DNA of 64,000 bases from Petrolisthes cinctipes. Its lineage: Eukaryota; Arthropoda; Malacostraca; Decapoda; Porcellanidae. The stretch covers positions 335,001-399,000 of the forward strand of contig JAWQEG010000495.1 of NCBI GenBank assembly GCA_033782935.1, in the 5' to 3' direction. The translations under genes were made by a program, and so were the position numbers. Positions 22,226-34,280 of this stretch are shown piece after piece. Numbering within the stretch: position 1 is the first letter of the stretch; every line of letters starts with the position of its first letter. Below the pieces are notes generated by a model. That model was not told where the DNA came from and did no database searches. It was given only the letters and a program-made list of their open reading frames with translations.

Positions 22226-23285
22226 TCCCGCCTTAACCCTTACACTGCCGCCGACAGCATATGCTGTTAGCAACAGAGCACTCCCCAGTGCCACCGACAG
22301 CATATGCTGTTTTCACTTATAATAATTGTTTAAAAGTGGGAATGATAGGTTTAGGTACTTGGTGGTTACTGACAACTCACCATGGTTTGGCACCAAACAC
22401 AAAACTCAGCCAGGACAGTTGTTGGAGTATAATATGAGACATTAGGTGGTAAACTTATGTTTATTGGAGCCTACTAACCAGTATTCTGGGAGGTCGTTTT
22501 GGTTTATAACCGACCGGCGGCCGTGGTTTTTGTTATTTCGTCGTAATGCGTCAATATACTATATGATTGGAACTTTTTATATTAGTATTTACCATTCATT
22601 ATTTATATGGTGTACAGTAGGCTATATTTAAATGTTTGAAAAATTTGTGTTATTGAACTATTAGGCCCAGAGGACACACTGACGCTTTGTGATGGACATA
22701 CAAGGACCACACACACGTCCTTTCACTATTCACCACTGAAGAGGACAAACTGTATGGTAATAAATCATTTGCCTACCATTGTGACTTTTCTTCACCTTCA
22801 CGTTCCCACTACAATGGTGTTACTGTGTGACAAGTGTGTGTAATCCTTGTGTAACCATTACAAAGAACCTGTGTGTCTCGGGCCTTATTATTTACCCATC
22901 CACCCAGAGACAGTTATAAGGACAAAATAATAATTACTGTATAGATTTGTACAGTAAAGCATGTACTGTAAATTGTACAACAATGAAATTTATTTTATTA
23001 TTCGTGTTATGTAAGTAATGGATATTTGTACAAGGCTTCTATAATGGTTTATAGCCTTATAGGGCCTAATAGGCTACGTATTTTTAGTTTTTGTCATCCT
23101 TCCTCACTAGCCTGTGGTACGTGATATTTTTTTCATTCTTCCTCTAAGAATAACAATTGATAAGTCTTTAGTGATAATCCTAAATAGATGTAATATTTTA
23201 CCGTTTCCATTAGGCTACTACAAATACTTCCCGTTTGCCATATATATACACCTCTTTATAACAAATATATTTTCCTATGAGTGAC
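22226..23285. other. No gene seen
   Basis: Contains two copies of CCGACAGCATATGCTGTT near 22250-22310, an internal palindrome (AGCATATGCT). Otherwise there are no supported features. Confidence 0.6.
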
Positions 23286-24430
23286 TGTCACGAGTCAGAC
23301 ATAATACTCGTGACGTAATTTGAATTACAGAGAGTTGGAATGTTCCATACTGGTGTCATTATAGAATGTTCTAGAGAAGGTTCTGGAATATTCCATTCCT
23401 GAGACAAAGGAGACAGGAGTGGGTTAAGTTGGGGGTGCAGCTAGTTAATCCGCAGGTAGTATTAAAAATAGACCAGGTAGAAAAAGGGAAAAAGGGTCAT
23501 GGTTCAACTGAATTTGCCACATTCAGTCATATAGGTGTTCGTACATTAAGTACATAATGTATTAATAATTATGCTACCAGGGTAACTTATGGTATTGCAA
23601 ATGATCGTGAAGTGGAGGGGAATTATCGGGAATTATTAGCACGCCATAGGTAAATTGCAATTGCAGGTATAACTAAGGAATGAGAGGGTACCATGTAAAT
23701 CGTAGCCAGTTAGGAAAAACGAACAAAAATAGGAGGAGGAGTCAGAGAAATTTTGAACCAGTTAAGGAGGAAGAATTGGGTCAGTTGGAACAAGACACAC
23801 TTGAAGGAAGGACACACTCGTTCGTCAGCTTCCCTTGCCTGAATTACCTCCACGTGCAGTGGGGAGTGATCAACGTAGACGCCGAATTCGTTGTATATTA
23901 CACGATTTCACAAGGCTTTACAGTTGTATCTGACTAGTTGCATTGACGCTGGTTCAGTAACTGAATTAAGGTGAGGGGGAGCTGGATCTTTGAAAATTAC
24001 GAGTGTGTTGTGAGACTCTAAATTATTCCCAAGTGTGAGACATTAAGAAATATTCCAACTCGCGTAACAATTGATAGAATTACTACAAGTGTTAACGTAA
24101 GCTAGACTATCGTCGCGAGAGCGAGAGGTAACGAGAGCGAGTAGCTAGTTAGCGTTGCGTGAGCGTGAGTTGTGTGTGTGTGTGTGTGAAATTAAATTAT
24201 TCATGTTGGCATACTGGAGTTGAATAAATATAGAAATTTGCAATTGGTTGTTTAAATGCACCAGTAGATTTGTTATCTATATAAATACATGTATATCGGG
24301 AAGAACCCTTAACATAAATTATTATTATGTGCGTGGTGCTTGAGGCCTAAAAAACGGGGAGTTAACCCTGAGTACTCTCTTCGCTGCAGCCAACCAACGA
24401 AGATCATAAATTAACCGGGCAAGGTAAGTT
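23286..24430. other. LTR-like or regulatory stretch of unknown family
   Basis: Begins TGTCACGAGTCAGACATAAT with TGACGTAA nearby, then a heat-shock-element cluster, a weak reading frame (YHVNRSQLGKTNKNRRRSQR at 23680) and a (GT)n tract. The TG start and promoter-like motifs suggest a solo or partial LTR, but I found no matching second copy in the window. Confidence 0.35.
23338..23393. promoter_or_regulatory. Heat-shock-element cluster
   Basis: GAAtgTTC at 23338-23345, GAAtgTTC at 23364-23371 and a perfect three-unit element TTCtgGAAtaTTC at 23381-23393. The pattern matches the HSF consensus of inverted nGAAn units. Confidence 0.6.
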
Positions 24431-24661
24431 GTAATTGTCATATTATAAATTACATTATCTATCATTCTCACATCACCGTCACAGTGACATAAGCTCCTAT
24501 GGGCCTCATGCTAGTCCTATTTATAATAATAATAACTTTCTGTTTGCCAACTTCATCTCAGCTTGCCCAGCAGATAATAAGTTTCTGCTGTTTGACAACT
24601 TACCAAAATATGTTTGCTTGGAAATTCTACTTTCATTATCTTTTCTGATCTATCTCGCCTC

Positions 24662-24697
<36 letters not shown>

Positions 24698-25559
24698 GTG
24701 TGCAGTGGTTATCACTGCCATGCTTTCTGAGTTACAAGTATTTAGTGGGAACATAACTATTAGGCTATAGTGGGAGGGAGGTTGAGGTGGCAAAGGCATT
24801 CCAAGTATTGAATAAATTAGTCATTACTTTGTTTTAGTAGTTCAAGGACAAGAATATTTATTCATATACACATATGAGCGAAAAGAAAATAGGCAAAATG
24901 TATTTATTGCTGATAACAAAATAATAATTATACTGTAAGCCATTTACGAGTGGCAATACTGCTGCATCTCTCTGCGGGCTGCGAGCAAGGGAGACCAGTG
25001 TTGCCAGGTGCAGGGAACATTCTCTGTTTTATAAAATTTTGAAGTTCACAGGGAAATTATATAAAGATTGTTCAATGGTATACAGGGAAATTTCTACCAG
25101 TCGAAAATAATTTCAAAAAGACCGTCAATGTTCATGAGTAATCAGGGAATAATTGAGGCAAAAAGGTAAATTCTAAAGTTGATGGTAGGGAAATTTCGTC
25201 AAGCCAACCTGAGCTGGCATCACTGTGGGAGAGGGAGAAGGCCTGAGGGAGTAGGCCTCTACAGGAGTTCGTCAATTCCCGCCCAAAATTTGAATTTCAC
25301 CTGATGAAAATCTTATTCCCACACAGTTATAGCAAATAAACTCTTGCATTCTAATACAGACACAACAGACTATTTTTTCATTATACTCAGGTAATAAATC
25401 CTTAATATTTAATAATCCGGTATATACCAGTTTGCAAATGCAAACAATACGGCAGCGTAAGGGTTAAGCAGGAACACTACAAACCTAAACTATTTTATTG
25501 TTTATATATATATATTTATTTATATATTATCATTTATTATTATTTTTATTATTATTATC

Positions 25560-25591
<32 letters not shown>

Positions 25592-25690
25592 GTTGTTGTT
25601 TTAATTTATCATTTATTTATTATTATTATTATTATTATTGTTGTTGTTTTAATTTATCATTTATTTGTTATTATTATTACATGGGTGTGC
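24431..25690. other. No gene seen; (ATT)n tracts
   Basis: (ATT)n at about 24662-24697 and 25500-25680. The rest is unremarkable. A block near 25000-25200 (GTGTTGCCAGGTGCAGGGAA, AAGACCGTCAATGTTCA) is an inverted relative of 8400-8640, so it is a dispersed repeat. Confidence 0.6.
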
Positions 25691-25703
25691 ATAGGAAGAT
25701 ATC

Positions 25704-25815
25704 ATGGTGTTGTTTGCGGTTTTTGGGTGCTCAAACAACTCGAAAAATGTTTATTGTAAAAACATAAAGTTCTTTCGCTTCCCAAAAGACAAAAGTACAT
25801 TAAAAAAAAAAAGTG
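25704..25815 (+). pseudogene. THAP-domain exon, degenerate
   Basis: Reads MVLFAVFGCSNNSKN and FFRFPKDKSTLKK. The AVFGCSN start and FxRFPKD are THAP zinc-finger signatures, the DNA-binding domain at the N-terminus of P/THAP9-type transposases. The first zinc-ligand Cys appears replaced by Phe and the frame runs into poly-A and stops, so it is probably dead. The P-like transposase remnants downstream on the same strand make it their likely first exon. Confidence 0.65.
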
Positions 25816-25962
25816 GTTATGGGCCTGTAAAAGAAGTGACAAATTTAATACTGATTTTGGCCGTGTGTGCTCAGGCCAATGTACTTTGACAAGAAAAAAA
25901 TGTGTACAGTCGGCAGCATAAGTTCGCTTCGTTTCCACCTAGGTATGTATTGAGCTCTATAT

Positions 25963-26325
25963 GGTATTTATTGAAAGAATTACCGTTTTGTAGCAGTGTT
26001 GCCAGATCCGGCTGAGTCCCAGTATTTTGCCCAAGTCATTTATTGTATTTTATCACGATTATTTCCGAGTAGTTTGCCCAGGTTAGGTTCCGTTAGTCTG
26101 CCCAGGTTAGGTCCCGGTAGTCTGATGCGGTCTAGGTTAGGTTAGGTCAGGTCAGGTAAGGTCAGGCTAATTTCAAAGTGCCCCATTTGAATATGCCCTA
26201 TTTTGGAAATGGGGCATTTGCAGAGGAAATGCCATAGAAGAAAATAGTTTTAGAATGGTCTATATAAGTGGGTAATGAAGGTAGAAAAAACTTACGCAAT
26301 AACGGTAATTCATTCAATATTTACC
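25963..26325. mobile_element. MITE family C copy
   Basis: Starts GGTATTTATTGAAAGAATTA and ends GGTAATTCATTCAATATTTA plus CC; internal CCCAGGTTAGGTCCCGGTAG units. Confidence 0.8.
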
Positions 26326-26513
26326 CTATATTGATGTTGTAACACAATTTAAATGTAGAGGTGACAGATATACATCACATATGTCAAATTATACATGTTG
26401 TTAGGATAGAAACTGGTCCAGAATGCAACTATCTGGTCATATTAACATTAGCTGTACATCACCACGAAAATGCCGGATCCTTCTCCCTTGGACTGTACCA
26501 ACTCTACGACTTC

Positions 26514-26782
26514 ATGGGTCCATTCCACAGTGGTTGGTATTGGTTTGTAAGCACGCAAACGAAAGAATGTTAGCCGTGTAAATGACTTATGGGTGAATTA
26601 TTTAATGAATTTGGTGAGTAAACTATACAGAGATCATTATTATTATTATTATTATTATTATAATCTAACTGTTGGATAGATTTTGTGAATGTGGATACTC
26701 AGCTTTTGGAAAATAATGAAGCCTTACAGGTATGGTTGGTTGGGAAGCTAACAAACCAATACCACTGTGGAATCAACCCCAT
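26514..26782. mobile_element. MITE family D, copy 2
   Basis: TGGGTCCATTCCACAGTGG start and inverse end, sharing the interior (AAGCACGCAAACGAAAGAAT, ATTATTATT) with 18372-18699. Confidence 0.8.
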
Positions 26783-27013
26783 CAGTCGAAATTAAAAGCC
26801 GGTACGTATGTCTGGCTGAGGCATGCCATGAACTTGACTTCTCGTTAACTCAACCCCTTAATGCCACATCATATAGAACAGTATATTATATTATATCTGC
26901 ATTGGTTCTGGCTGCAGGCAGGATTTATCTCTTAAGCAATGTAATTGAACTTTGCCTGTGAATTAAGTAAGTCACATGTTACATTTATAGCAAGTGTTTA
27001 TGTAACTAACTTT

Positions 27014-27438
27014 GGTATTTATTGAAAGAATTACCATTTTGCAGCAGTGTTGCCAGATCCGGCTGGGTCCCAGTATTTTACCCCTCTCATTTATTGTACT
27101 TTATCACGATTATTTCCCGGTAGTTTGCCCAGGTTAGGTCCCGGTAGTTTGTCCAGGTTAGGTCCCGGTAGTTTGCCCAGGTTAGGTCCCGGTAGTTTGC
27201 CCAGGTTAGGTCCCGGTAATTTGCCCAGGTTAGGTCCCAGTTGTCTGCTGTGGTCTAGGTCAGGTCAGGTAAGGTCAGGCTAATTTCAAAATACTCCATT
27301 TGAATATGCCCTATCTTGGAAATGGGGCATTTGCGGAGGAAATGCCATAGAAGAAAATAGTCTTAGAATTGTTTAAATAAGTGGGTAATGAAGGTAGAAA
27401 AACCGTACTCAATAACGGTAATTCTTTCAATATTTACC
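27014..27438. mobile_element. MITE family C copy
   Basis: Same ends as 25963-26325, with six internal 24-bp CCAGGTTAGGTCCCGGTAGT units. Confidence 0.85.
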
Positions 27439-27439
27439 T

Positions 27440-28364
27440 AATTTTGTACTGTATGTTACAGAGATTTAATTTTCAGTTTGATCATTTTCTTTTAGCACAA
27501 GTGTCCGTACTGCAACTGTTGAAAGTGGAATGGGTCAAGTTACTTTTAGGGATCACTGCTCTAAGATTTTTCTTTTTTTTTATATATATATATAGTTCAT
27601 AACTATATATTTTTTCTTTAATATTTGTTACCCTTGCAAATTAATATTTACCCATTATCCAAGAAACTTAAATATGGCCCTCACTAGTGATAAAGGATTA
27701 ATCCAACCTAACTAGGCCTAACCTATACTTATAAATCATTTGCCATGCCTAATAAATATATAGTGTATATAAAACTAATGTACACCAGTACTGTACATAA
27801 TCTACACAGCATCTACATACAACTAAGACAACTTGGGCTTCCGTGGTCACTAAAAGTAAAATTGTCCAAAACATTTTAATTACTGCAGAAGTTTTTTAGA
27901 GTATCTTTATAAATTTCAGATGGTACCAGTATCAGAAGCAGAAGGTACTCCTAGACATAAACTTATGCAGAATCTGTTTGATACCAGAGGTAATAAGAAT
28001 ATACTACAAGTATTACTGAACTCTGTGAAATGGGTATACTATGTGAACTCCCACATATGAACTTTATCAACATACTTTTGTTACAGTTAACCTGTATGGT
28101 TAAGATATAATTGAGAATTCTGAATATAATATGGTCAGAATGACTAGTATTACTTTAAATACAAGTATAGGAGGTAACTCCTAAGTACTTTAGTACAGTA
28201 CCATATAGTAACAAGAGCTATTTAGGCTAAGTAAATATTCTTCTGACTGACCCCAATCATGTTAAATAAGTTTTCATCTAGACCAGTTAAAATTTGCCTG
28301 TACAGTCCGTGACTTTAATGGGCACTGTATTTAACTACTCCTTATCTCTGTTTTATCACTACAG
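27440..28364. other. No gene seen
   Basis: AT-rich, probably intronic to the decayed P-like gene. No supported features. Confidence 0.5.
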
Positions 28365-28506
28365 ATACCAGTACCAATCAGGGTATAATTATCTAGTGCT
28401 GTTCTGCCACTTGAGGAAGGTGAAACCACTCCTGAGAAAGGCCAAGATGATCAAGTTACATCACAACCTACATTGTCACAAAATGATGAGCAGATCCAGT
28501 ACAAAG
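28365..28506 (+). pseudogene. Possible internal exon of the P-like gene
   Basis: Acceptor TATCACTACAG and donor GTAACC bound a segment reading SAVLPLEEGETTPEKGQDD and SQPTLSQNDEQIQYK in one frame, preceded by a stop. Acidic, low-complexity linkers like this occur between THAP and transposase domains. Weak support. Confidence 0.4.
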
Positions 28507-29343
28507 GTAACCATAAAGTACCCAAAAATAATGTTACCTGTTAGGTACTGTATTTAGTATTTTCTTATATTAATAGTTTATGTGAAACTGAAACCAATCT
28601 GAGAATCTCATACACTTTTTCTACTTTTAGGTGACAGGTACTAGACTTGTGAGCACCAAGCAGTTTGTCCATTTGTTGTCCATCGTCCGTGTTGTCTGCG
28701 TATTGTCTGTGTTTGTGTTATCTGTATGCAGTTGGAACAAGAAAACTGCTCCAGAATGAGCTGTTTTTTATTCTGAAGGCTAGTATAAAAACTTTATATT
28801 TTTCATGGCAACCATTTTGAATTGAAAATGTCATATATCGAAGTGAAGATTAATAATACTGTCATTAAAAAGGCAGTCAGGCCTGGCTTTATATCTGTAA
28901 TTCTGTATCACTGAATGCTTTACATTTTTTACTATATTTTACTTATGGGCTCTTATTAGCATACAAAATATAAATCCTTGAACTTTTCTCGTACTGTGAT
29001 AAACATGGGTAATAAAAAAGTTCATTAGTTGAAGTAAGTAAAGTAAGTTGTCTCTATTTACTAATACTGGTCACTTACTAATTAAAGTAAGTTGTGTCTT
29101 TTGGACCTATATATATATGTGGAAGTTCTTGTTTACCAAAGACAATTTTCACAAGACATATTGTAAAAGAATTTTTGTATACCTGAAGTCGTCATGAATT
29201 AATGATTTTTCATACAAATACAGTAGAATTAAGTCAAATTACTTTAGGAAATACCACTTATTATCCTGAGCTCATATTCTTTGTATCTAACCACTCGTTC
29301 ATTACTTATTCTCTGTCTTCTAAGCATGACTTTTCCTCAACAG

Positions 29344-30567
29344 GTAATGAACCCCTGGTGCCTGGTGTGGAAGAATCTCATATTGATGCTGTATGTAAAG
29401 GCAGTGCATGTGTAGTAAACATCACCCAAACTTCTCAAGATAAATCACATCCATCATTGCCAGAACACCATACAAATGTGAATCTAACTAAAATTTGTTG
29501 GTCATGTTGTGTATGCATTCCAACTTATGAACAAGTTAGCCAGCCATAATCTTCTCAGTTAGGTGAACTATCCAAGGTTAAGAAAGAGTTGGAAGAATTA
29601 AGAAAAAATACATTTGGAACAGCGAGTGTGTGAAATGTCTGAAGAAATGAAGGTTTTACGTGAAAGTCATGATTATTATAGGAATATGGTATTGCAGTAT
29701 GAATTACAGAGTGCAAAAGAAAATTTAGCTAAAAAAAGAAATGCATTAGAGCTACATGAAGAGGTTTCAAATCAGTTAAAAGATTTATTGCATCCCTATT
29801 TCACTGATACCCAAATTGATTTTTTTTTAACACAGGAACCAGTAAGAAAATGGTCAGAGGATGACATTGCTCATTCTCTTGCTTTCAGAGCTGTTAGTCC
29901 TAAAGGCTATACAGTAGTTATGTTAGACAACATTTGAAGCTACCATATCCATCTGACTCTACTTTGCAGAGATGGACTTTGAGCCAGGGTTGCAGGACAT
30001 TATATTAAAATTAATGAAAAGCAAGGGTGATACTATGACAAAGGGAGAGAAAGCATGCATCATTTTATTTGATGAAATGAAAGTCAGAAGAGCATGGGAG
30101 TTTAGGCAAACAAATGAAACTGTGTTTTCTCCTAAAAATTATGTTCAGGTTGCCATGGTTAGGGGCATTGTGGGATGTTGGAAGCAGGTTGTTTTTTATG
30201 GGTATGATACTAAAATTACTCCTGATTTATTAATGAAAATTATAAAAGCTGTTGAAGAATGTGGTTATGAGGTTGATGCAAGTGTTTGTGACATGTGTGG
30301 TTCCAACTACAGCTTGCTGAGGAAATTGGGCATTAGTTCAAATGTAAATATTTACATTTACTAATCTTTTTGACAACACCAGGAAGGTACATATGTTTCT
30401 TGATGTTCCACACCTTTTGAAACTTGCAAGAAATCACTTTCTAGATAGTGGCTTTCAAACTGTCAACAGTGATATAATAATTAATAGTGAACCAGTCAGA
30501 GATCTCATGCTGGTAGATAATGAAAATGTTAAGCTAGCTCCAAAATTGACACATCTACACATTTCAG
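29344..30567 (+). pseudogene. P/THAP9-like transposase, N-terminal and central part
   Basis: Successive plus-strand segments in broken frames. There is a linker and coiled coil (LSKVKKELEELRKN, EQRVCEMSEEMKVL), then YFTDTQIDFFLTQEPVRKWS and DDIAHSLAFRAVSPKGYTVV. Next come the RNase-H-like core segments FDEMKVRRAWEFRQTNE, VAMVRGIVGCWKQVVFYGYD and VEECGYEVDASVCDMCGSN, then VRDLMLVDNENVKLAPKLTH. These are family features of P-element/THAP9 transposases. In-frame stops separate the parts, and a 9.4-kb Harbinger element follows at 30571. The remainder resumes at 39980. Non-functional. Confidence 0.85.
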
Positions 30568-30934
30568 TAAAGGCGGGGTCACACGAGTCATTTTTTCATC
30601 AATTTTTCATCGTCAATATCAATTCGGTTAAATTTTGGCTTAAATTGACGAGATTTCGTCAATTTTCACGACACGATCCTGCGCGTCAAGTGTTGACGAT
30701 ATTGAGAACAAATATGGCCGCTGATGATCCATCTGTAATGTTATTAAGCCTAGAAAATTATATTAAAATACATTTGTGCTGTTGAAATGACAAAACTGGA
30801 CCAAAAGGATGCAGCAGAAAATGGCTGTGGTGGTCCCGCTTGGCGGGAAAAACAAATAAAGTTCATCAACGACGACAACATATTTACCCGCTCAGATCCT
30901 GTTGCTGTATGGTGTTTTGCACATTTGCACTGTC

Positions 30935-31127
30935 ATGGCAACTAGCAACAAAATCCTGTGGACCCGTACCTCTGAGGCCTCTTTGCTGGACCTTATTAGA
31001 GAAAATAAGTATTTGTGGGATGCAGGAGATGAGCTGTATCATAAAACCAAGCTTCGCCAGGAGGGCTTCCAGATGGTAGCAGAGGCTCTGGTTCTGGAAT
31101 ATCCACAACTTACCCCTCTAACTGCAG
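30935..31127 (+). CDS. Harbinger 1 MADF protein, exon 1
   Basis: Starts MATSNKILWTRTSEASLLDL, then IRENKYLWDAGDELYHKTK and QEGFQMVAEALVL. This is the first half of a MADF domain, a Myb-related DNA-binding fold found in the accessory protein of many Harbinger elements, which helps the transposase reach the element ends. The ATG at 30935 is the first in frame. Donor GTAATA at 31128; the exon leaves one base for exon 2. An upstream in-frame start is possible but not needed. Confidence 0.8.
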
Positions 31128-31479
31128 GTAATAATAATAATAATTTGGTGAATTTAGTATGAGGTTGTGATTTTTCTATCCAAGAGCCTAGCATACTGGA
31201 TAAAGAGTGTGGGATATTTCAGGATACAATACAATATTTCTTATAAGCAGATTGCATGTTTTTTTTCGGCCTTTCATAGTTCTACCCTATTTTTTTTTCT
31301 ACATGTGGGTATACTATTGAGGAGAGAACCAATAACTTAAAATTTCACAACACGACCAACTGTTAAGCCTAATTAATTAGGCATTTGAAGATGATTTAAG
31401 AATAATATTTATTGTAACTATTTACCTTTCTGCTCAGCTACTTTTGCAAGTTTATATTGTTCCCTTTATGTTCATTGTA

Positions 31480-32222
31480 CAATTGCTGGCTAATATTGCG
31501 ATTATCTGCACCAGCGAAGTACTGGCTAGGTTGGGTTAGGTAGGGTTCGGTTAACTTATCAATACCCAGTGGAATTATCTTGTGGAAATGTATTCTTGGT
31601 TAGATATTTCAGTTTTAAGATATGACTTATTTCTGCGGTGGAGGGACAAACTTAGGTCGGGCAGACAGTGTTACCAGATCACCTTGGTGAAATTAAAAGG
31701 GCCTACAGGCAGTTGCGTATATTAAGCCTGACCCGACCAATTAGGCTACATTGAGCTACTCTAAAAAAAATCTTATATTTTTAAAGGTCCCGAAGGACTA
31801 AAAGTTAGGTCCCGAAGGTAGCCACCGTCTAGGTTAGGTTAGGTCAGGTTAGGTTATTTCGTGATCGAAAAATTAATTATCCCAATTTAGAATTATTGAA
31901 TTTCTCGCCCAACTGGGCTACTTATTGAACATTTTTTATACGATTTCCCAAGTTTGGAGAAAATTAGCCTAAAACATGGAAGTATCCCTGTATATGGCAA
32001 CACTGCACACAGAGGCGGGAAGTCAGGACCCCGCTAGGAAAGCGGCGCTCCCATTTCAAAACAAATACATACAAATAATATTCAATTTTTTTCTACGTAT
32101 TTCCACAAAATAAAAGTCTCAGTGGGGGGGGGGGGAAGAAAGGGGAAAAATAACTGGCATTTTCAGTTCCCAGAAAGTGTGAAAATCAAGGACGCAGATA
32201 ATCGCAATATTTACCCAATTGC
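31480..32222. mobile_element. MITE in MADF intron 1
   Basis: Inverted ends CTAATATTGCGATTATCTGC (near 31490-31509) and GCAGATAATCGCAATATTTA (32195-), about 740 bp. Interior has TTAGG-type tracts. No coding. Confidence 0.6.
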
Positions 32223-32316
32223 TCATTAGGCATATTATTTATATGGTCATAGAACCATTAATTTCCATGCCCTGAGGATGTACCTAAGTATCCTGTAATT
32301 ATTATTGTTTTTTCAG

Positions 32317-32516
32317 ACCAGGTCCGTATAAAATTCAAAAATCTACGGACATACTTTTTGAATGTCCACAGAAAAATACGGGATGCTCCTAGTGGCTCAG
32401 CAGCAGGGACTCCAGGGTCAAAGTGGCCATTATACAACTGTGCTTCTTTTTTATTAAATTCAAGAGAATGCCAGTTATCAACCCAGTCAAGCTTTTTACT
32501 GCCATCCACAGAAAAT
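32317..32516 (+). CDS. Harbinger 1 MADF protein, exon 2
   Basis: Acceptor TTTTTTCAG before 32317 and donor GTGAGT at 32517. Joined in phase it reads QVRIKFKNLRTYFLNVHRK, APSGSAAGTPGSKWPLYN and CASFLLNS. VRxKxKNLRxxF ... W.Y....FLL is the second half of the MADF domain. Exons 1 and 2 sum to exactly 131 codons, and exon 3 starts in phase 0. Confidence 0.85.
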
Positions 32517-33156
32517 GTGAGTTTTGACAATTTTGATATGGTGTTTCTTTCAGGCTATGATTATATTTACATGCAATGCTATTAGTAATGAAGTAGAAAT
32601 TGAAACGGTTATTATGGAAAAGACGTCTGCATTAACTGTCCGAAATGTAAAAAAATCATGGCTGACGGCTGACGCCATAACGGTTGTACGCAGATCTCTA
32701 CCACTTCTCAGAGAACACTGGTTTAGATTCCAAAGGTAGCTACAGTCTAGGTTCGGCTAGGCGAGGTTAGCTTGGTGTGTCTGGCGATCAAAATTCGTTA
32801 ACCCGGATTTCCAAGATTGTTTGATTGTTTGATGTTCAAAACAAGTGGCTTCCTGCACGAAGTAATGGTGTATTTTTTATATAGCCTTAAAATTGTTGAA
32901 AATTACAAAAAAGTACAAAAAAAAGAAAACGATGCAGACATTTCTTCCATAAATACTGTACCTAACCGTAAATGATTTTAACAAAGCCACAAGTAAGTCA
33001 ATTTGCATGATAGTTTAACATTTGCATTAGTGACCATGTCTGTCTATCTATCTATTAATCTATGTCTGATGGCTGTATACTGTATATCTTGTTTTCATCC
33101 AAATACCTTCCATTCTTGTCCTTAATATAGGCAACTTTATTCTATTTTATTTTTGG

Positions 33157-33349
33157 TACAGTTGTGGAAGGGAGATTCTTTACCCCCATGGGGTGTCCTC
33201 TATATGACAAAGATGATTGGTAGATGATGTTAAAATCTTGTAATGTTTAATCAAGAAAGCATTATGATGGACCAAGGTGTGTGTGTGTGTGTGTGTTGGG
33301 GTATTGAGGGGACCCCATGGGGGTAAAGAAACTCCTGTCCACAACTGTA
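33157..33349. mobile_element. Hairpin MITE in MADF intron 2
   Basis: TA-flanked ends CAGTTGTGGAAGGGAGATTC and inverse, near-complete palindrome of ~190 bp around a (GT)n. Tc1/mariner-type. Confidence 0.8.
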
Positions 33350-33465
33350 CCAGTACAATATTTAAAAATTTAAAATCCTCCACAGGCATTTCTGAAACTT
33401 CTGAAGGACCACTTCACTTCCAATGCTGGTTACATTCGGTACTGACTCTTGGTCTTGCTTTGCAG

Positions 33466-33855
33466 GTCTCGCAGGTTGTGGCAGAGCTGACATTTGGAGA
33501 CGAATATGCTAGTGAAGATGGAGTTAGTATTCGAGATGAATTGACTATTTCCAGGCCATCACCATCTCCTTCAGTGTCAGCTAATGATTCACCACCTTCA
33601 ACCCCCTTGAAAACTTCTTCAAACAGGAAAAAGAAGGCAAGTTCAAAAGACAAAAACATAGACAATTCCTTGAATGCACTTTCAGGTTACTTTGCCAAAA
33701 AAAAACCAGTTGGGGAATTTGCTACTTCCATGGGCCAACTAGTTCAGTCTGCTGCAGATCGCTTGCCCTTCATCAAGCAAGTAAAATTACTTGAAGAAAT
33801 TACTCTATGCGTTCGCAAAATTGAAGAAGGTGAGGGGGAAAATAATGTCGGGTAG
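33466..33855 (+). CDS. Harbinger 1 MADF protein, exon 3
   Basis: Acceptor TTGCTTTGCAG, then an open frame to a TAG at 33853. It encodes VSQVVAELTFGDEYASEDG, a Ser/Pro-rich linker (SRPSPSPSVSANDSPPS), a basic patch (SNRKKKASSKDK) and a C-terminal helix region (FATSMGQLVQSAADRLPF, VKLLEEITLCVRKIEEGE). The C-terminal helix resembles the protein-interaction segment that follows MADF domains. The whole three-exon protein would be about 260 residues with no break seen. Confidence 0.8.
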   Translation, partial: VSQVVAELTFGDEYASEDGVSIRDELTISRPSPSPSVSANDSPPSTPLKTSSNRKKKASSKDKNIDNSLNALSGYFAKKKPVGEFATSMGQLVQSAADRLPFIKQVKLLEEITLCVRKIEEGEGENNVG

Positions 33856-34280
33856 TAGGTGTCAGAGAGGAGAAGCAGCAAACACAATGGGGACAAGTGG
33901 AATGTAGAGATAGATGAAGAAGTGAAAGGAAAAGTTATTATTTGAGAGCATAATTGAAGCGTCTATTTGCATAACGGGATAAACACCACCTCTGGTGAAA
34001 TTGAGTTAGCACTGTCTTCCCCCCTAGTAAACATCTACAATTTATGTGGTGAAGTCCATATCCCCTTTTGGAGTTTCTAATAAGGCTTAAAATGAAGTAT
34101 AAATAGAGAGACTATAACCTTTTGTGCACAGATGTTAAACTTTAAACCCATTTTCCTCAAAACTTGAGTTGTGTTGCTTATCTCGTTATGCAAATAGGCG
34201 CCTACATAATAATTATTATGTTGATCTAAACTGTACTGTGAACCCATATGGAACTTACTTCATACTGTGTAGACGTGTCT

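Noticed and set aside
22250..22310. Regulatory stem-loop at CCGACAGCATATGCTGTT
   Set aside because: The palindrome is short and its repeats look like part of a dispersed repeat; no functional context.
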